From Morella rubra (lineage: Eukaryota > Streptophyta > Magnoliopsida > Fagales > Myricaceae), in assembly GCA_003952965.2 (NCBI GenBank), contig CM025852.1, positions 12,848,597 to 12,912,596 on the forward strand: a stretch of DNA of 64,000 nt, written 5' to 3'. The position numbers were made by a program, and so were the translations under genes. The notes beneath the pieces were generated by a model that was not told the DNA's origin, did no database searches, and worked only from the letters and a program-made list of their open reading frames with translations. Position 1 is the first letter of the stretch. Every line of letters starts with the position of its first letter. Positions 11,001-23,557 of this stretch are shown piece by piece.

Positions 11001-14000
11001 TTAGTCACCCTCCTTCCCATTTGACCCACCAAGCGTTCCCACACAACATTTGCAGCAAAAACACTCTATGCAGCAGCTTGGTGTCGAACATTTTAGACAT
11101 TTGGGTCGCCAGCAACACTTTACGCAGCTAGGTCTCCAACATTCTGGACAGCTAGGTCTCCAGCATTCACGGCAGCCACAACTCAAACATCCTATGCATT
11201 TGAGCCGCCAGCAGCATTTTACATTGCTGATTCTAGAGCAATCTGGGCATTTGGGTCGCCCGATTTTAATTCTACAGCACCCGTAAGCAGAAACTGTAGA
11301 CCCTTTCTGTAAACTGAGGCTCTGCCGAATCTTGTTTAGGCGTATTTCTGTGGTTATACTCTCCATTTCTCGGACAAATCTGCAAAGGTGGCGGATGTAA
11401 TCAGGGTAAAGCTCCAAGTTGCAGTGTCCACCTCCTTTGATCCACAGAGGCTCATATGGTTCCCTAGCCATTTTCCAGAGCCCATTGCCATGTAACCAAT
11501 TGACAACATCATCTTCTGTGCCCTGAATCATCCAATGGCATTACAACATGAGTAGGAAACAGAAATTTGAGAAAAATAAGTCATCCAGAGCAGAATACTT
11601 GGTTAATCTTAATGTTGGCATGTTCATCACAATGCACAAAATCATAGCAAGTTTCTTTAAACAAATTTTTAACAGTGAACTTGCAAGGCAAAAGAGCTTT
11701 TTCTCTGTCCTGATTGGTGATCAGATATTTAGAACAACAATTCATTTAATGCACATGTAGGAATTATTTTGCCGTCCACTGTATGGTTGACCAACTACGA
11801 AGAGACAAGGCAAAGAAGAAGAGGAAAAGGTAATTTGTCAGTGGTTTTTCCTCTTTCACCCCAAAATTTTGGCGCCTAACTAGCTCTTCATCAAATCATC
11901 ATCCATAAATATAATAATTCAAAAAATCATCTCTTCTTCCTTTTTTCCCTTGTAATTTTTTTTGCTCAAACACCACCTTTATAATTTGTGATGCTTGAGT
12001 GAGATTCATCCCTTCAGCTTGTTGAGTCATTCAATTGCCTCTTTCTTGAAGATCTAGGTTCAGTTATTGCAAAGCTTTAGTATATTTTTCTATCCAATAA
12101 GACTAGGCTGTGGCCCAACAATAAGGATGAAAAAGGTGCTTCCTTTCAGCACAAAGCAGAGCATATGACATTCTCTACAATTGTGTGACACATAAGACCA
12201 ATAAGGGATATACATGTCTGCAAACCTTTTGCTTAAAAATTGGGTATGTGGATCTACAATAAACCAGGAAAATTTTTCTGCTTTTCAATGAAGGGGGGAC
12301 ATTGAGTATATGTGAACAAATATGATGGTTTTTACAAGGTCTTGAGATCTTGTTGGAACTCGAGTTTAACATTTAAAGAAACTGAGACGTTATTTTTTGT
12401 CCCTTCTAATGATCTTTATAAAATCACAAAATACAGAGAACCATTAGAGTCATCAGCCCCAAAGGCTTAAATGTTGGACAAGTGGGTCAACAGTTTTTGC
12501 ACTAGCAGCAACAGGTACTGTTGGAATATTCTCAAGTCTAGTTACATATCAGTTATGAGCGGTAAGAATGTTGGAGTTTGATGCATAAATAGACTTACTG
12601 GTCAAGTGATCAGACTCACATCAAATTGTGGCGACAATAGTGAATAGTTGATATGACATAATTAAGTTAAACCTATTCGTATCGCACCTAAGACTTTCCT
12701 TTCGAAAGCATACTCAAACATATTTGCATACTACTTGAACCCAAATACCTGTTCAACAAAATTATATCAGCTACTCACTATTCTCACTACCACTCCATGT
12801 AGGATGGAATCAATTATCAACACCCACTTACATGAATATTCCAACAAATATTCCCCTCCAGATGAGAGTCCAGCATCATAATATATATCTATATACTCAG
12901 AATAGCCACCCTCTTGAAGGGAATACTTCTCTTAAAATCACTACCAAAAACCAAATATCTACCACTAGGGGTTTACTCAACCATGTGTGGATCTAAGATC
13001 CCTCAATGCCCCACCATATACCCAAAACCATTTAACATGACTGCCTTATCCATGTTTACATTCATGTGCAATGCCAATCACAGTCTACCGTCGACATTAA
13101 GGATTAAAAATTTCTCAACTAACTCTTAAGCCTAACTCACAACCCCACGCAAGCCTCAAACAAAAATAAGTTCAGATCCCATGAAACCCAACTTCAACCA
13201 TCAATGTCCCATCACAAATTAGACAAAACCACAATCCTAAAACCCTACTACACACACTGACGCTCTTACACTCAATTAATGCACAAAACACTTGACTCCA
13301 TTCAATTCTTACACATGGACATCCCAAATATACTAAAACCGGGTTTTTTGGACAAACCCCCTATATCTCATTTTAAGATCCATCTTCTAACCAAACAACA
13401 CAAATCCCTCCACCCCCACCCCACTTAAGAACACTACCTGGAGAAGAGCCTACACTGAGGTTTAAGCCCATGAATCCGTAGTAGTAATACATAGACAACA
13501 ATTCTCATTTTTTGGTAGAAAAGGCATACAAAGTCATTATTTCTAAAAGAAAAACAGTTTCTTTTCACTCCAAGGTAACTCAGGTAAGTAACCAGGTGAA
13601 AATAAGGACTTGATAAAATTTCCAATAAATCTCAACCATAACTCGAATAACATTAAACTAATCTTTCTTCTTCGTGGCAACAGTCCCACATCAATACAAA
13701 GCCACCCCCATCCAGACACGACCCCTCCCAACCCAACCCCCATCCAAACAAGAGGATCATTGTTCTACAACTACAAGGTGCTCGTCTTGAATGATTTCTA
13801 TACATGCACCACACATCACCCTCATAATAGGAGCAAACCTTAGCTCCAACGCCAGCGGTTAGTATTTGGGGTTGTGAGAGTTGAACATAGTAACTGGTGG
13901 GGTCCCTTTGTAAAAGCATGATATCACTAACTAACCACCACCCTTGATCAAAAGCTTGTCAATAAATTTAGGCTGGAGATAAATACACCAACCACTTGTT

Positions 14001-17000
14001 GGTTGTTGTTACTCTTCAATGTGGGACTCCACCACGTCTGTAACCATGCCACTCACAACGTGAAGTTAGATGCGCGATGGCAAGCTTAATTGCTGGTGAG
14101 CTTAATAATGTAATTTAGATGCATGAAGGGAAGTTATTTCAATTACTGAACACACAATTATCTGAAAATAAACGAACCAGAGGTGACCAATAACATTTAA
14201 CCAATCATGAAATTTCATCCAAAGCACACAAGACAAGAAGTGAATAACTTGAAATGGGCATGCTCTTCTCTTTACTAACCTCTAGTGTCTGATGTTTACA
14301 GTGTTTCATGTCTATGTCAGATGTATAAGCTTTAATTCAGAAGAGCTCTACTCAGCTTCATCGTCTTCTGGGTGAGGAAGACATCACCTAAGCTAATTAA
14401 CTTGTCTGAATCAATATACATATACACTGTATATGTATATTATACAGTGTATATGAGCAGAAAGAGTAATTATCATCCCTTTTCATTACATATACACTGT
14501 AGATTAGACAACTACAAATTTCTTATAATATCCAGACACAATTTCAAAGCAATTGACCATCGTAACTGTTTTCCAGAATTATTCATCGATATTATGCAGT
14601 TAGCGGAACTATCATAAAAGTTATCCAGGGTAAAGATGCTTTCTATGTTCTCTTTCTCCTTGGTCTCATCTTCCGATGTTGGAGTCTCATCATGATTTGG
14701 AAACCCACATCAAGTAGCAGCAAAAAGAGTGGTTGATATGTTGGGTTGGGCCCAAACCTGTTGACTTGAGATTTTGGATTTAGGATACAGATCCACTGAC
14801 ACTTAACTTCAAGAACTACCCCAGTTATTTCACTTCCTACCACTAAATCCCTTGACACAATCCATCATCATCCACAATAAGATCTTTGACTCATACCAAT
14901 CTTTACCACTATTTGTTGCTCCATGTACATATATCTACTGGGACATTGATGGAACCCTTGGATACATAACCTGCTTCTGGAGGAGAAGGCATATAACTAG
15001 TTTCATTAGTTTATTCATCCATTCTAACTACTGCAAACCAGGACTCCCAATTCCTTCATATTTTCGATGGTAAATTCAAAAAATTTTAATCTTCAACTAA
15101 CTTTTTGTCTCTAACAAAAGCCAAATGTGTAAAATCATTTAGAAGTTCATCAACAACTGATGATTGTGGAATAGAAAGTAAGGATCTTCAGCCAAGGATA
15201 CCATGGACACATTGGCAAAACTAAGAGGGGTACAGTGAAGGGGACTACAGATAAAGATGTTTCTATAGGAAGCCAATATGAAGAGAGGCAATGGTATTTG
15301 GTTACTACAATTATGGAAATCATCTAGAGCAGGAAGCCCTCTTTGTGTGCTTACTCATTACATCTCTTACTTATTCTCACATCAAATTTGAAATTTATGT
15401 CATCCACTGAGAACGAAACAAAATCTTAACAAACCTTTAAAAAATTCTTCATTGAAAAGCAATAGTGACTGTTTGAGCACCACAATTGTGGTAATTCAGT
15501 GATTTAATTGGTTGCCTCATTCATCTTATGCAAGAGAGGATATTCAAGAGTTCTAGGCCATTTATTCCCCACTCCACCACCCATTCCCTGTTCCCAAGCA
15601 AAAGAAAAGGTAAGTTTGAGGATGACATAGATTTTATATCCTACAAAGTATGAGTATATGGTTTCACTCCTTTTCTATGCTTTGAGAGAATGCTTAGACT
15701 AAGTAGGGTACCAGGACAAAGATGTGCGAGAGAGAGATGACCTGGGTGGATCCCGAGGTAGTATTACTTGATCAATCCTGAAGACAAGTAAAGTCATTTT
15801 TTCAGGCGAATATTTCACCTAAGAAGCTGTGAAGCTCTTCTGCATGAATTATAAACTTGAATTCTAGCAGACAAACAGAAGCGCTTTGCCAACAGAGAGG
15901 TGCATCAGGGGCCAAAAATGCACAAAATAGGCTACTTGTTTATCTATACTCTCTACCAAAAGGGGAACTGGATAATGTATCCTGCTATGTTTTTGTGTCT
16001 TAAGCAGAACAGAGCATCAAGTGCCATTGTTTGCAATAGAAACGTACGCAGTGCTCTATGGGAAATCAACCAGTCTACCACTGCACAAATGTATGACGGA
16101 CAAGGCCACATAACAGCACTAGATTCCTTAAAGGTGATGGCAATAAGAGACTAATATTTCACATACGTCTAGCAGAAAGCAAAGGAAGCATAGTTGGATA
16201 TTTCATGTGAAAGCTCGAAGCTAAATATTTCTGATTAAGAGCTCACCAGAAAACCTCTCCATTCCCAAGATTGGCAAGTCCCATTACTGTTTCTTCACAT
16301 ATCAATAACATGACATCTCTAAGATTTAAACCAACTGTACACGTAAGGGAAGCCTTCACAAAATGGCTAGGTTCAAGATTTCAACATAAGGATCCCTACT
16401 GCATGACTGTGATCCCTGCTCTATGACTGTGGACCCTAAACTAGAATACAAGAAATTACTAATTGCCAGAAGAAACGTGCATCTCTTACTATAACTCTTC
16501 TTACATAAATCCCCACCAAGTATTCCTTCCTATACCTATTTCTAAGACAATCAATACTTAAGAAAACTCAAGACCGTTGACCTTCACAGAACCTGTCAGT
16601 TGGTAATACAACAATGAGTACTTGGCACATGCCAATATCATTTTCACAATGCAGCAGAATTCTTCCGCGTATAAATCCACAAGTTCACAATCATGTAAGT
16701 TAACACTGCCAGAACTGTAGATCTCTCTGTCAATGTAGTTCAAACGAATGCCAAAGCAAACAAAACCATCTGACCGTATCCATCCCAAGAAACCCCTGAC
16801 AAAGAATAAATCATCTGAAGAACCCAACAGATAGAACCGACACAGTCAACTGATCACTTTTAACAACTTTATAGAATGGAAGACCTGAAACCCATGCCTG
16901 AGATTAATTGGTTTGCCAGTAGAACAATCAAAGAATTCATTGTAGTAACAGAAAATGGTCAGAGTCAGTACAGGTTTTGACACCTTATATCTGCCAAACA

Positions 17001-20000
17001 AAAAAGAGAAATTTCCAAGTCTGACTGAACATACAGACCAAATAAACCTTCCAACTCTCTCCAAATCCAATTGACTTGTGCATCAGGATGAGTTTTTCTA
17101 CCTGCAACTATAACTATATCCTTAACTCCATAACCTTTGTACATATGATTCCTAGTGCCTTCTTTTTGCCTAGGGAATCATGCAATAGTGAGACAAAGAC
17201 GAGCAACCTTCCCTTGACTGGTTCTTATTAGAAAACACCTTATTCTCATAATCTTCCTGCATTGTTGTCCCATCCAAAGCTTTCTAGACATCACACTTTC
17301 TAGGCGTTTCTATTCAAAACGTTTGAATAATTCTCCAGTAAACTGAACGCATTTCGTGCACAAAAGATAGTGGATTACAATGGAAATGGTACAACATTAT
17401 GATAACCATGCACATCAAAATTGATGGCCATTACCTGGACAACTGGCCTATCCAATATGTTATGGATTCTGGTTTGAACGATAAGATAGTAAATTCTGAG
17501 AAAAAAGAGTTGGTGACATAGTTACAATTATTCCATTTGTGAAAAAGAAAGTTCTCTTTGGTCAGAGAATCCATTCACAAACTTACTTGAAAAAACCACA
17601 TATACAATCAGATCGGGGATCCATGTGAAATGAGAGTGATATACTTCTGCAGTGCAAATTCATTAAGAGACCCTGTTTCCAACATAAGTAACTGCATGCA
17701 AATGGTTGTCTTCTTAAGTCACCAATTACAAACAAGTACAACAAGGCAGAAGAAAATACCGGAAAAGGAGAGATCCATAATTAATAAACAGGCAAGAAAC
17801 ACTTACATGTATCACCAGCACAGGACACTTCACCTTCTTAATTTTGTTAATATTCTGCATAAAATTGGGCCGTTACTTGCTTGGAATAGCAATATTCCCG
17901 CAGAAAACACTCAATTCTAGCATACTGCACCTATAAAATTCTACGTCAAGCACTGGAATGGATTGGAAGCACACTATTATACCCACAATTCGTTGGCTAG
18001 CCTGTTTTCATGGTAAGATGATTCACAACATCTCTGCACAATAAACAATGAATCCTTACCTTATAAATGTCAAAGCAAAATGTGAACTTGACATGGCAGA
18101 GCACACGAAGACCGGAAAGAATTGCACTATGCAGAACTATGCCTCTGAGCCTCGGCAATTTAGCTGCCAAGTGCAGTGTTGGCCCACTTCCAACTGACTG
18201 CCCATACAAGATTACATCTTCTTGGCTAACTCCATACTCAGTCTCAAGGCACTGATATACTGCTTCTATATCAGCATATGTATTGGATTCACTGGGCTGA
18301 ATTTCATAGAGAAAAAATATAATTACTTCCCCCAATCAATTCAGGAGCCTCTCAGACTTTCTAAACCATAAAATCTGACTAGCAAAACCAAAAAACTTAT
18401 GCAAACAGGTAAGCATGTTTAGTGTGATCGCATAGAAAGAAGAAAGGGTCCCTACTGTCCATAGATACTGACTAAAACTGAACAAACCCCATTGCCAACC
18501 TTATCAGATGATACAAAATTGTCACTATTGATGGACTGATATGTTTTATCTAGCTAATGGAAGTGTTGATTAACCAAACCAAGTTGACAACACCCAAGCC
18601 ACATCCACATTCTTGTAGTAGGGTCTGAAGCACATGCATAAGACAACTCCAGATGCAACAGAATTTCTTGCGGCATTATGCAGAAGGTGACAAACTGTCG
18701 ATGAACATCATGGATTCTGACTGAATCCCAAACTTCCAAAAATTGCTTCATATATCTTACTGAGAAGTCATTCCACCTTCCGATTATGCATGTCTTTTAT
18801 CGGTGAATTGTGCCAAGTGACATCTCAACATTTCCATCTATTGTCCATTCCTCCCACTAACTGTTGACATATTTCTTCATTAGGGTCACGACAATTTCAA
18901 AGCCCAAAATTGCTCCTACAGTGTTAATCAGGTCCCATCATCTGACGAGATATCGATTCCAGTGCTACATAGCAAGTTTTATTCTCTCTTTTAAACCTCA
19001 TAAATCCACATAGTATTACCAATTGAAGTCACTTTTAACAAGTGAGAAAGTCCGAATAGGACTATGACAATGCTTTCCAAATTATAGCACAAGACGGACA
19101 AAAACATATCCTACCTGACCAGTGGAGGCACCATAGCCAGAATAGTCGTATCTGCATGATGAAAATCAGGTGGAAGATATCAATATAAAGCTAAATGGCA
19201 CCAGAGAAGCAGGAACGAGTGCTTAAAGTTTGACAGGATACAATACAACATGGAAAACTAAACAAGACGTTGACCACAATTGGATTAATGAGTAAATCTG
19301 CATTCAACAACAAAAAAAGATGCGCATGGTTAAGCATTTCCAGAGTCAAAGATGTAAAACGTAGAAACATAAGAGCTCTTTTTATCACAGGAGAATAGTG
19401 CATCTTACTACTTAGACTTGAGAATTTTTATTCATTTAAAATCATAAATTCAACAGCACAGAACTTCAAAAAAAAACGTAAATTCCAAAACATACTGCCA
19501 ATCCATCCATCAAGAATATTTAGAAAAAATTACTTTATACAGAAGGAGAAAGTAAAAATGTGGGCCGACAAGAAAAGGTGGAAAAAAACTGGTGAGAACC
19601 AACTTGTAACTCTCTGGAAACTATTCCACCAACCTCCTTTGCTTATCACCTTTTCATTATTTAAGAGAAAACCATTTCCCACTAACGACCTTGAGAAAAA
19701 AGCCATCCATTAGACAGGAGATAGAACCAGCATTATCTCTGTCAACAACAGATCTAAGCCCAACAAACCTAGTTTAAAGAATACAACATCTCTTGAAAAG
19801 ACAGTGAATGAAAAACCAACCTCAATCCAAGTAACCATCAATTTTAATTACAAACAACAAAAGGGTAGAGAAGCTTCAAAATCCTGGCACAAAGCTTTAC
19901 CCTTTTCAGAACAAGGGTAAAAGATGTAAAATTCGTCAAGAGGAAACCCCACGCGATTGTATAGACAGCTACACAGAAGAGAGAGAACCCACTGTCCAAA

Positions 20001-20391
20001 AGCTTCAACATAAATGAGATTAGCCTTTAGTACTACACAAGTTTTAAAAAAAAAACCACACTAACCCCATAACATTAACTCTGAGATTGACTTTGAGCTG
20101 CACAAAGAGGTCATAAAGCTGGCCAAGGTCAGCAGCATTGCCATGAGAGTAAAGCAAAGTGAGGCGAGCTAATGGATTTTTCAAATAAAAAGCGACAATC
20201 TTATTGCCACGCTTAGTGTCAATCAGCAAGACGTCCAAGGAATTGTCGTCAGCTTGAGGAGTTGGCATTGACGGAGAGGACGACGACACCACAGTGAGCT
20301 TGCCATCGTCGCGCTTCTTGATCTGGTACGTAGGTGGGGATGGCGGAAAGAAGGCAAACTTGGCTGCCAGTTGAGAGACCATGCAACCCAT
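11001..20391 (-). CDS. ABHD17-like alpha/beta hydrolase (probable protein depalmitoylase), five exons
   Basis: Exons on the minus strand are 20391-20066, 19151-19115, 18296-18060, 17854-17807 and 11522-11001. All junctions are GT-AG and the phases agree, giving 389 residues. The start is MGCMVS: Gly2 and Cys3 fit N-myristoylation and palmitoylation. Next come [12 protein letters not shown], typical of plant family members, and the oxyanion-side loop SHGNAAD (82-88). The nucleophile Ser155 is in GQSVG, Asp220 is in GTED and His249 is in [10 protein letters not shown]. Human ABHD17 proteins and related plant enzymes remove palmitate from membrane-bound proteins; that this protein does so is inferred from the intact triad and lipidation signal. 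The last ~110 residues carry about 25 cysteines, with repeats of CWRP(S/K)C. No stop or frameshift was found. Intron 4 is 6.3 kb, the others 0.2-0.9 kb. It is the only convincing functional host gene in the window. Confidence 0.92.
12519..12846. repeat. 328-bp segment with 13-bp perfect terminal inverted repeats
   Basis: The segment begins TGTTGGAATATTC and ends GAATATTCCAACA, a perfect inverted repeat beginning TG and ending CA. TGTTGGAATATT is a common start of plant Copia or TRIM LTRs, so a small solo LTR is the favoured reading; a foldback MITE is the alternative. The five bases on the two sides do not match, so insertion is not proved. Confidence 0.4.
14419..14455. repeat. perfect hairpin in intron 4
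   Basis: Two 15-base arms (catatacactgtata and its exact reverse complement) are separated by a 7-base loop. A partial third copy of 'acatatacactgta' lies near 14487. It probably forms a cruciform or intronic RNA stem. Its origin is unknown. Confidence 0.7.
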
Positions 20392-20611
20392 TCACCCCCC
20401 AAGAAGATGAAGAAGAAGCCAAACTCATTGAAGGAGAAGCAATCTTGAGTGCATGTGTAGAGAGAGAGTTCGTGGGCGTGGGGGTAAGTGACCTATGGTC
20501 TGTCGAGGGGTTTTGGGTATGTGCGTATGTGCCTATGTGGTGAACTAGGAGTGCGTTGGGTTCTTGCCTTGTTGAGTGGGTTCACAAGTCAAAGACTCAA
20601 ATGGTTGAGTA

Positions 20612-20618
20612 GTTTATA
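20612..20618 (-). promoter_or_regulatory. candidate TATA box of the ABHD17-like gene
   Basis: The minus strand reads CCTATAAACT about 225 bases upstream of the start codon, a plausible position giving a 5' leader of roughly 190 bases. It is assigned on motif and spacing only. Confidence 0.35.
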
Positions 20619-20676
20619 GGGATGTAGACGAGAAGTGAGATAGTACTTGTGGGTTTTAATGGGACAGAAAAACGCG

Positions 20677-20750
20677 GAAAGTCTATGGGTGGTAATGGTG
20701 CGGAGGGTGCTAAAAGTCTATGGGTGGTCCAATGGTGCGGAGGGTGCTAA
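20677..20750. repeat. tandem duplication in the promoter region
   Basis: A 35-37 base unit ('aaagtctatgggtggt' followed by 'aatggtgcggagggtgctaa') occurs twice in tandem; the second copy carries a 2-base insertion. It lies just upstream of the candidate TATA box of the hydrolase gene. Confidence 0.75.
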
Positions 20751-20849
20751 CGGCAAGTTTTCCAAGGTACGTTTGTGTGTTTGAGTGTCCAGATTTGTGT
20801 AGAATCACGTTAGTTTTCACGGGTAGGATGACACTGCAGAGCTGTTTGT

Positions 20850-20995
20850 GAGAGCGTGTGTGAGAGAGAGAGAACAAGTCGTGCAGCTGGTGTTATTGTT
20901 TTGGTTCAGTGAGGAGAACTGAACGGGGTGGCAAGAGAGAGAACCTTTTTGGGGGAGAGAAGGAGAGAGAGAAAGACAGACAGAGAGAGACAGAC
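20850..20995. repeat. GA-rich microsatellite-like region
   Basis: Interrupted (GA)n, GAGAGA and CAGA runs, typical of plant promoter-proximal purine tracts. It lies about 460-600 bases upstream of the hydrolase start. Confidence 0.6.
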
Positions 20996-22317
20996 TTGGA
21001 AAAGAGCCTTAACTCACTTCAAAAAAAAATTGTCATTAATTTAAGTGCATGACTTCATTGTTTGTCAGGTCTACAGGAAATCTGGTCTAACATTTTATCT
21101 GATACCTCTCTGCTACACGACATTTTTTAATTTTGGGCCAGTTAAATGAGTTATATAGCCAATCTCTCGTGTGTGTAAAACTTTAAAACTCGCTCCCTCT
21201 TAGTGCCACCTGTTTTTCTGATTATTTAACCCCTTACTTTGCCAAATGGATTTTCTAAGGGATTACTTTCTCTTTTCTGGTAAGAATTTTTTTTTTTCCC
21301 TTCAAGTCTAGGTGCTGTGTCTCACTTTTACTGATGAGAGTTTTTTTTTAATTATACAGTGTAATTTATAAAAAAAAAATATAACAAATAGCCATTGTAA
21401 AATTTATATTGTCTAAAATTTTAGATAAATAATATTAAATTTTAAAAAATTTTATTATTGTGTCTATTTTTTTTTTAAATTATATTATATATTTTTAATA
21501 AAAAATTATAAAGAATTTTAACGTGAGATTTACTACTTGAGAGGGATCCAGGGGTTGAATCTCAACATCCTCCCTAATGATTTTGCATAAATGGTATTGA
21601 TTTGTGTCTTGGTTTCTAAGAAGTCATCAATGTCATGCTTGATTGGTTAACATGTGGGTTAGACATAATGATGGTATGAACTATTCTTGATCAAAAAGAG
21701 CGGTAAAAAGAAAGTGATACAAATATCAACATTAAAAAAGCGAAAGCGGAGAAGTGGAATGGGAACCGGTCCAATGTTGACTTATTGAGTGAATGATTAG
21801 GCCGAATTTGATTTCATTAGGCAAAGTATGTTCGCTCCGTTTCCCCACTTTATAAGAGTAAATTAACTTCAAGAGTATGTTCACACTCTTTCCATACTTT
21901 ATTTTTCTATATGCCAATATAGTCCCATGAACAACTAAGGTTTCTGCTCAAAATTTTCTTTATGTTTTTTATGACATTTTTGCCATGTCTAATCAGGAGG
22001 AAAAGTTTGATAAAGCAGCCAACCATATTTTCTTGGTGAAATTACCGACAACCATGGAGACGTTCGAATGTAGTGAACATATGAAACTTAAGGTAGAACA
22101 AAATAAGGCTCATCACTGATTGTCTCATAGACGTGCAATTAAACTAGCAACATTTAAAAATGTCTCACAAGTGAAGCACAAATTAGGAGATTCCAACCAG
22201 AATAGCTTAGAAAACTTGGTCAATGTCTGAAACCAACATTTGAAAAGCACTTCTTTCTTTTGGGATGATAAACCTTAAAGTAGTGTTTCAGCGTTTGGGT
22301 GTCAAAATGCCAAAAAT
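20996..22317. other. AT-rich spacer, no gene seen
   Basis: AT-rich DNA with A- and T-runs (21290-21500 especially). No conserved coding sequence was recognised on either strand. Confidence 0.5.
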
Positions 22318-22972
22318 TTTGAGGGTGAGAAAAAATTCCAACTAAAATCAGAATTTCGAGTTCCAATTCTAATTTCGTTACTCCAGTTTTGATTTTGGCA
22401 AATATTGAAATCGGAACCGGAATGTATTTTTTGCATTTTTTAGAATCAGAACTAGAACTGAAAATTCCAGTGAAATTAGCGAAATTTCCGGTTCTCCTTT
22501 TTTTAATTATTTTAAAAATATATATATATATATGGCTCAAAACCTTGTAATTTTACTTAAGATTTTGGGTGAAAGTTTATTTTATTTTAGATAGGGTTTA
22601 AAATATTGTAATTTTAAAATAGGGCTCACAACTTTTTTTGATGCCCATAATTTTTGAATATTATAATTTTATTTTAGATAAATGTTTTATTTTACATGTT
22701 ATTTATTATTTATTTATAATGTATAACAAAAAAGTTTGTACAAAATTTCGATCCAAAATACCTAATAAACTTATTAGGAGCCAAAAACATCTAACTAAAA
22801 TAACCCACATAATGAAACTAGAAATTCCAGTTCCAATTCGGGAAATTCCAACTCTGTTTCGGTTCCATTCCGGCACAATAACAGAATGGAACTAAAACCA
22901 AATATTTAATTCTGGTGAGTACCGGAACCATAACCAGAATAGGTCATTCTGGTTTCATCCGTTCCCTTACAA
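22318..22972. mobile_element. possible non-autonomous hAT-like element
   Basis: Both ends are dense in short motifs related to CCGGTTCC, GGAAATTCC and GGAACC in opposite orientations, the subterminal pattern of many plant hAT elements. The left end reads GAGGGTGAG; the right end, complemented, reads GTAAGGGAACGG. Flanking octamers are AAAATTTT and AAAATTTA. The middle is AT-rich and non-coding. The termini are only roughly matched, so limits and class are tentative. Confidence 0.35.
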
Positions 22973-23344
22973 AATTTAACCTAATAAAATAATTACAAAA
23001 TAATCTATCTCTTCCCATCAAATCATTCATTTTCATTATAAAAAATCCATTCAAATAATCTCTCTTTTTACTTTTTTATCAACTCTCATATTTTAAAATT
23101 TTAACGCACAAACACTAGGTGAGCTACACTTTGGACCATAGGCTTTTTTGAACTTTCAAAGTCTATTTTCCCACATTGGGCTATGGCCCCCTTGGGCTTC
23201 CAAAGTCCAGATTTCCCACTTTGGGCTGTGGGCCCTTCTACGAGTCCAAAAATCAATTTTATTTCTTAGCTCAATTTCTCTGACAAAATTAATCTAATTA
23301 TCTTTGCTTTAGTCCAAGTAATATTTTATCTCATAAAAATATTA

Positions 23345-23554
23345 GGCTATGTTTGGATAGTGTTTCAAAACGTTTTCAAACACTTCTCACATTCACTTTT
23401 TCATCAATTCTAATACCTTTTCACCAATCTCAGTAACTTTTTACAAATTCCAATAACTTTTAACATACTTTTCATCAATCCCAAGAGAATCTACACTACT
23501 TCAAAAAAAATACAAACACAAAAAACTGTTTTGAGATCTAAACCAAACATAGCC
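23345..23554. mobile_element. Tourist-like (PIF/Harbinger) MITE
   Basis: A 210-bp element begins GGCTATGTTTGGAT and ends with the inverse, CCAAACATAGCC. It is flanked on both sides by TTA, the 3-bp target duplication typical of PIF/Harbinger MITEs. It is AT-rich and has no coding capacity. Confidence 0.8.
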
Positions 23555-23557
23555 TTA

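Larger units (their letters stand above)
11523..17806 (-). other. intron 4 of the ABHD17-like gene
   Basis: This 6.3-kb interval lies between the exon ending in PVLVIH and the exon beginning GTEDDVV. It contains no recognisable coding exon. It holds a TGTTGGAATATTC inverted-repeat segment (12519-12846), a 15-bp-arm hairpin (14419-14455), and a segment at about 13670-14035 bounded by oppositely oriented 'cccacat' phrases that may be an old small retroelement. The short frames in it are not convincing genes. Confidence 0.75.

Noticed and set aside
11050..11286. Plus-strand frame with repeated [14 protein letters not shown] units
   Set aside because: Shadow of the cysteine-rich tail of the hydrolase on the minus strand.
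13670..14035. Possible Cassandra-like TRIM LTR with 'tcccacat' phrases
   Set aside because: The phrases are in opposite orientation and no 5S-like sequence or target duplication could be seen, so no element is called.
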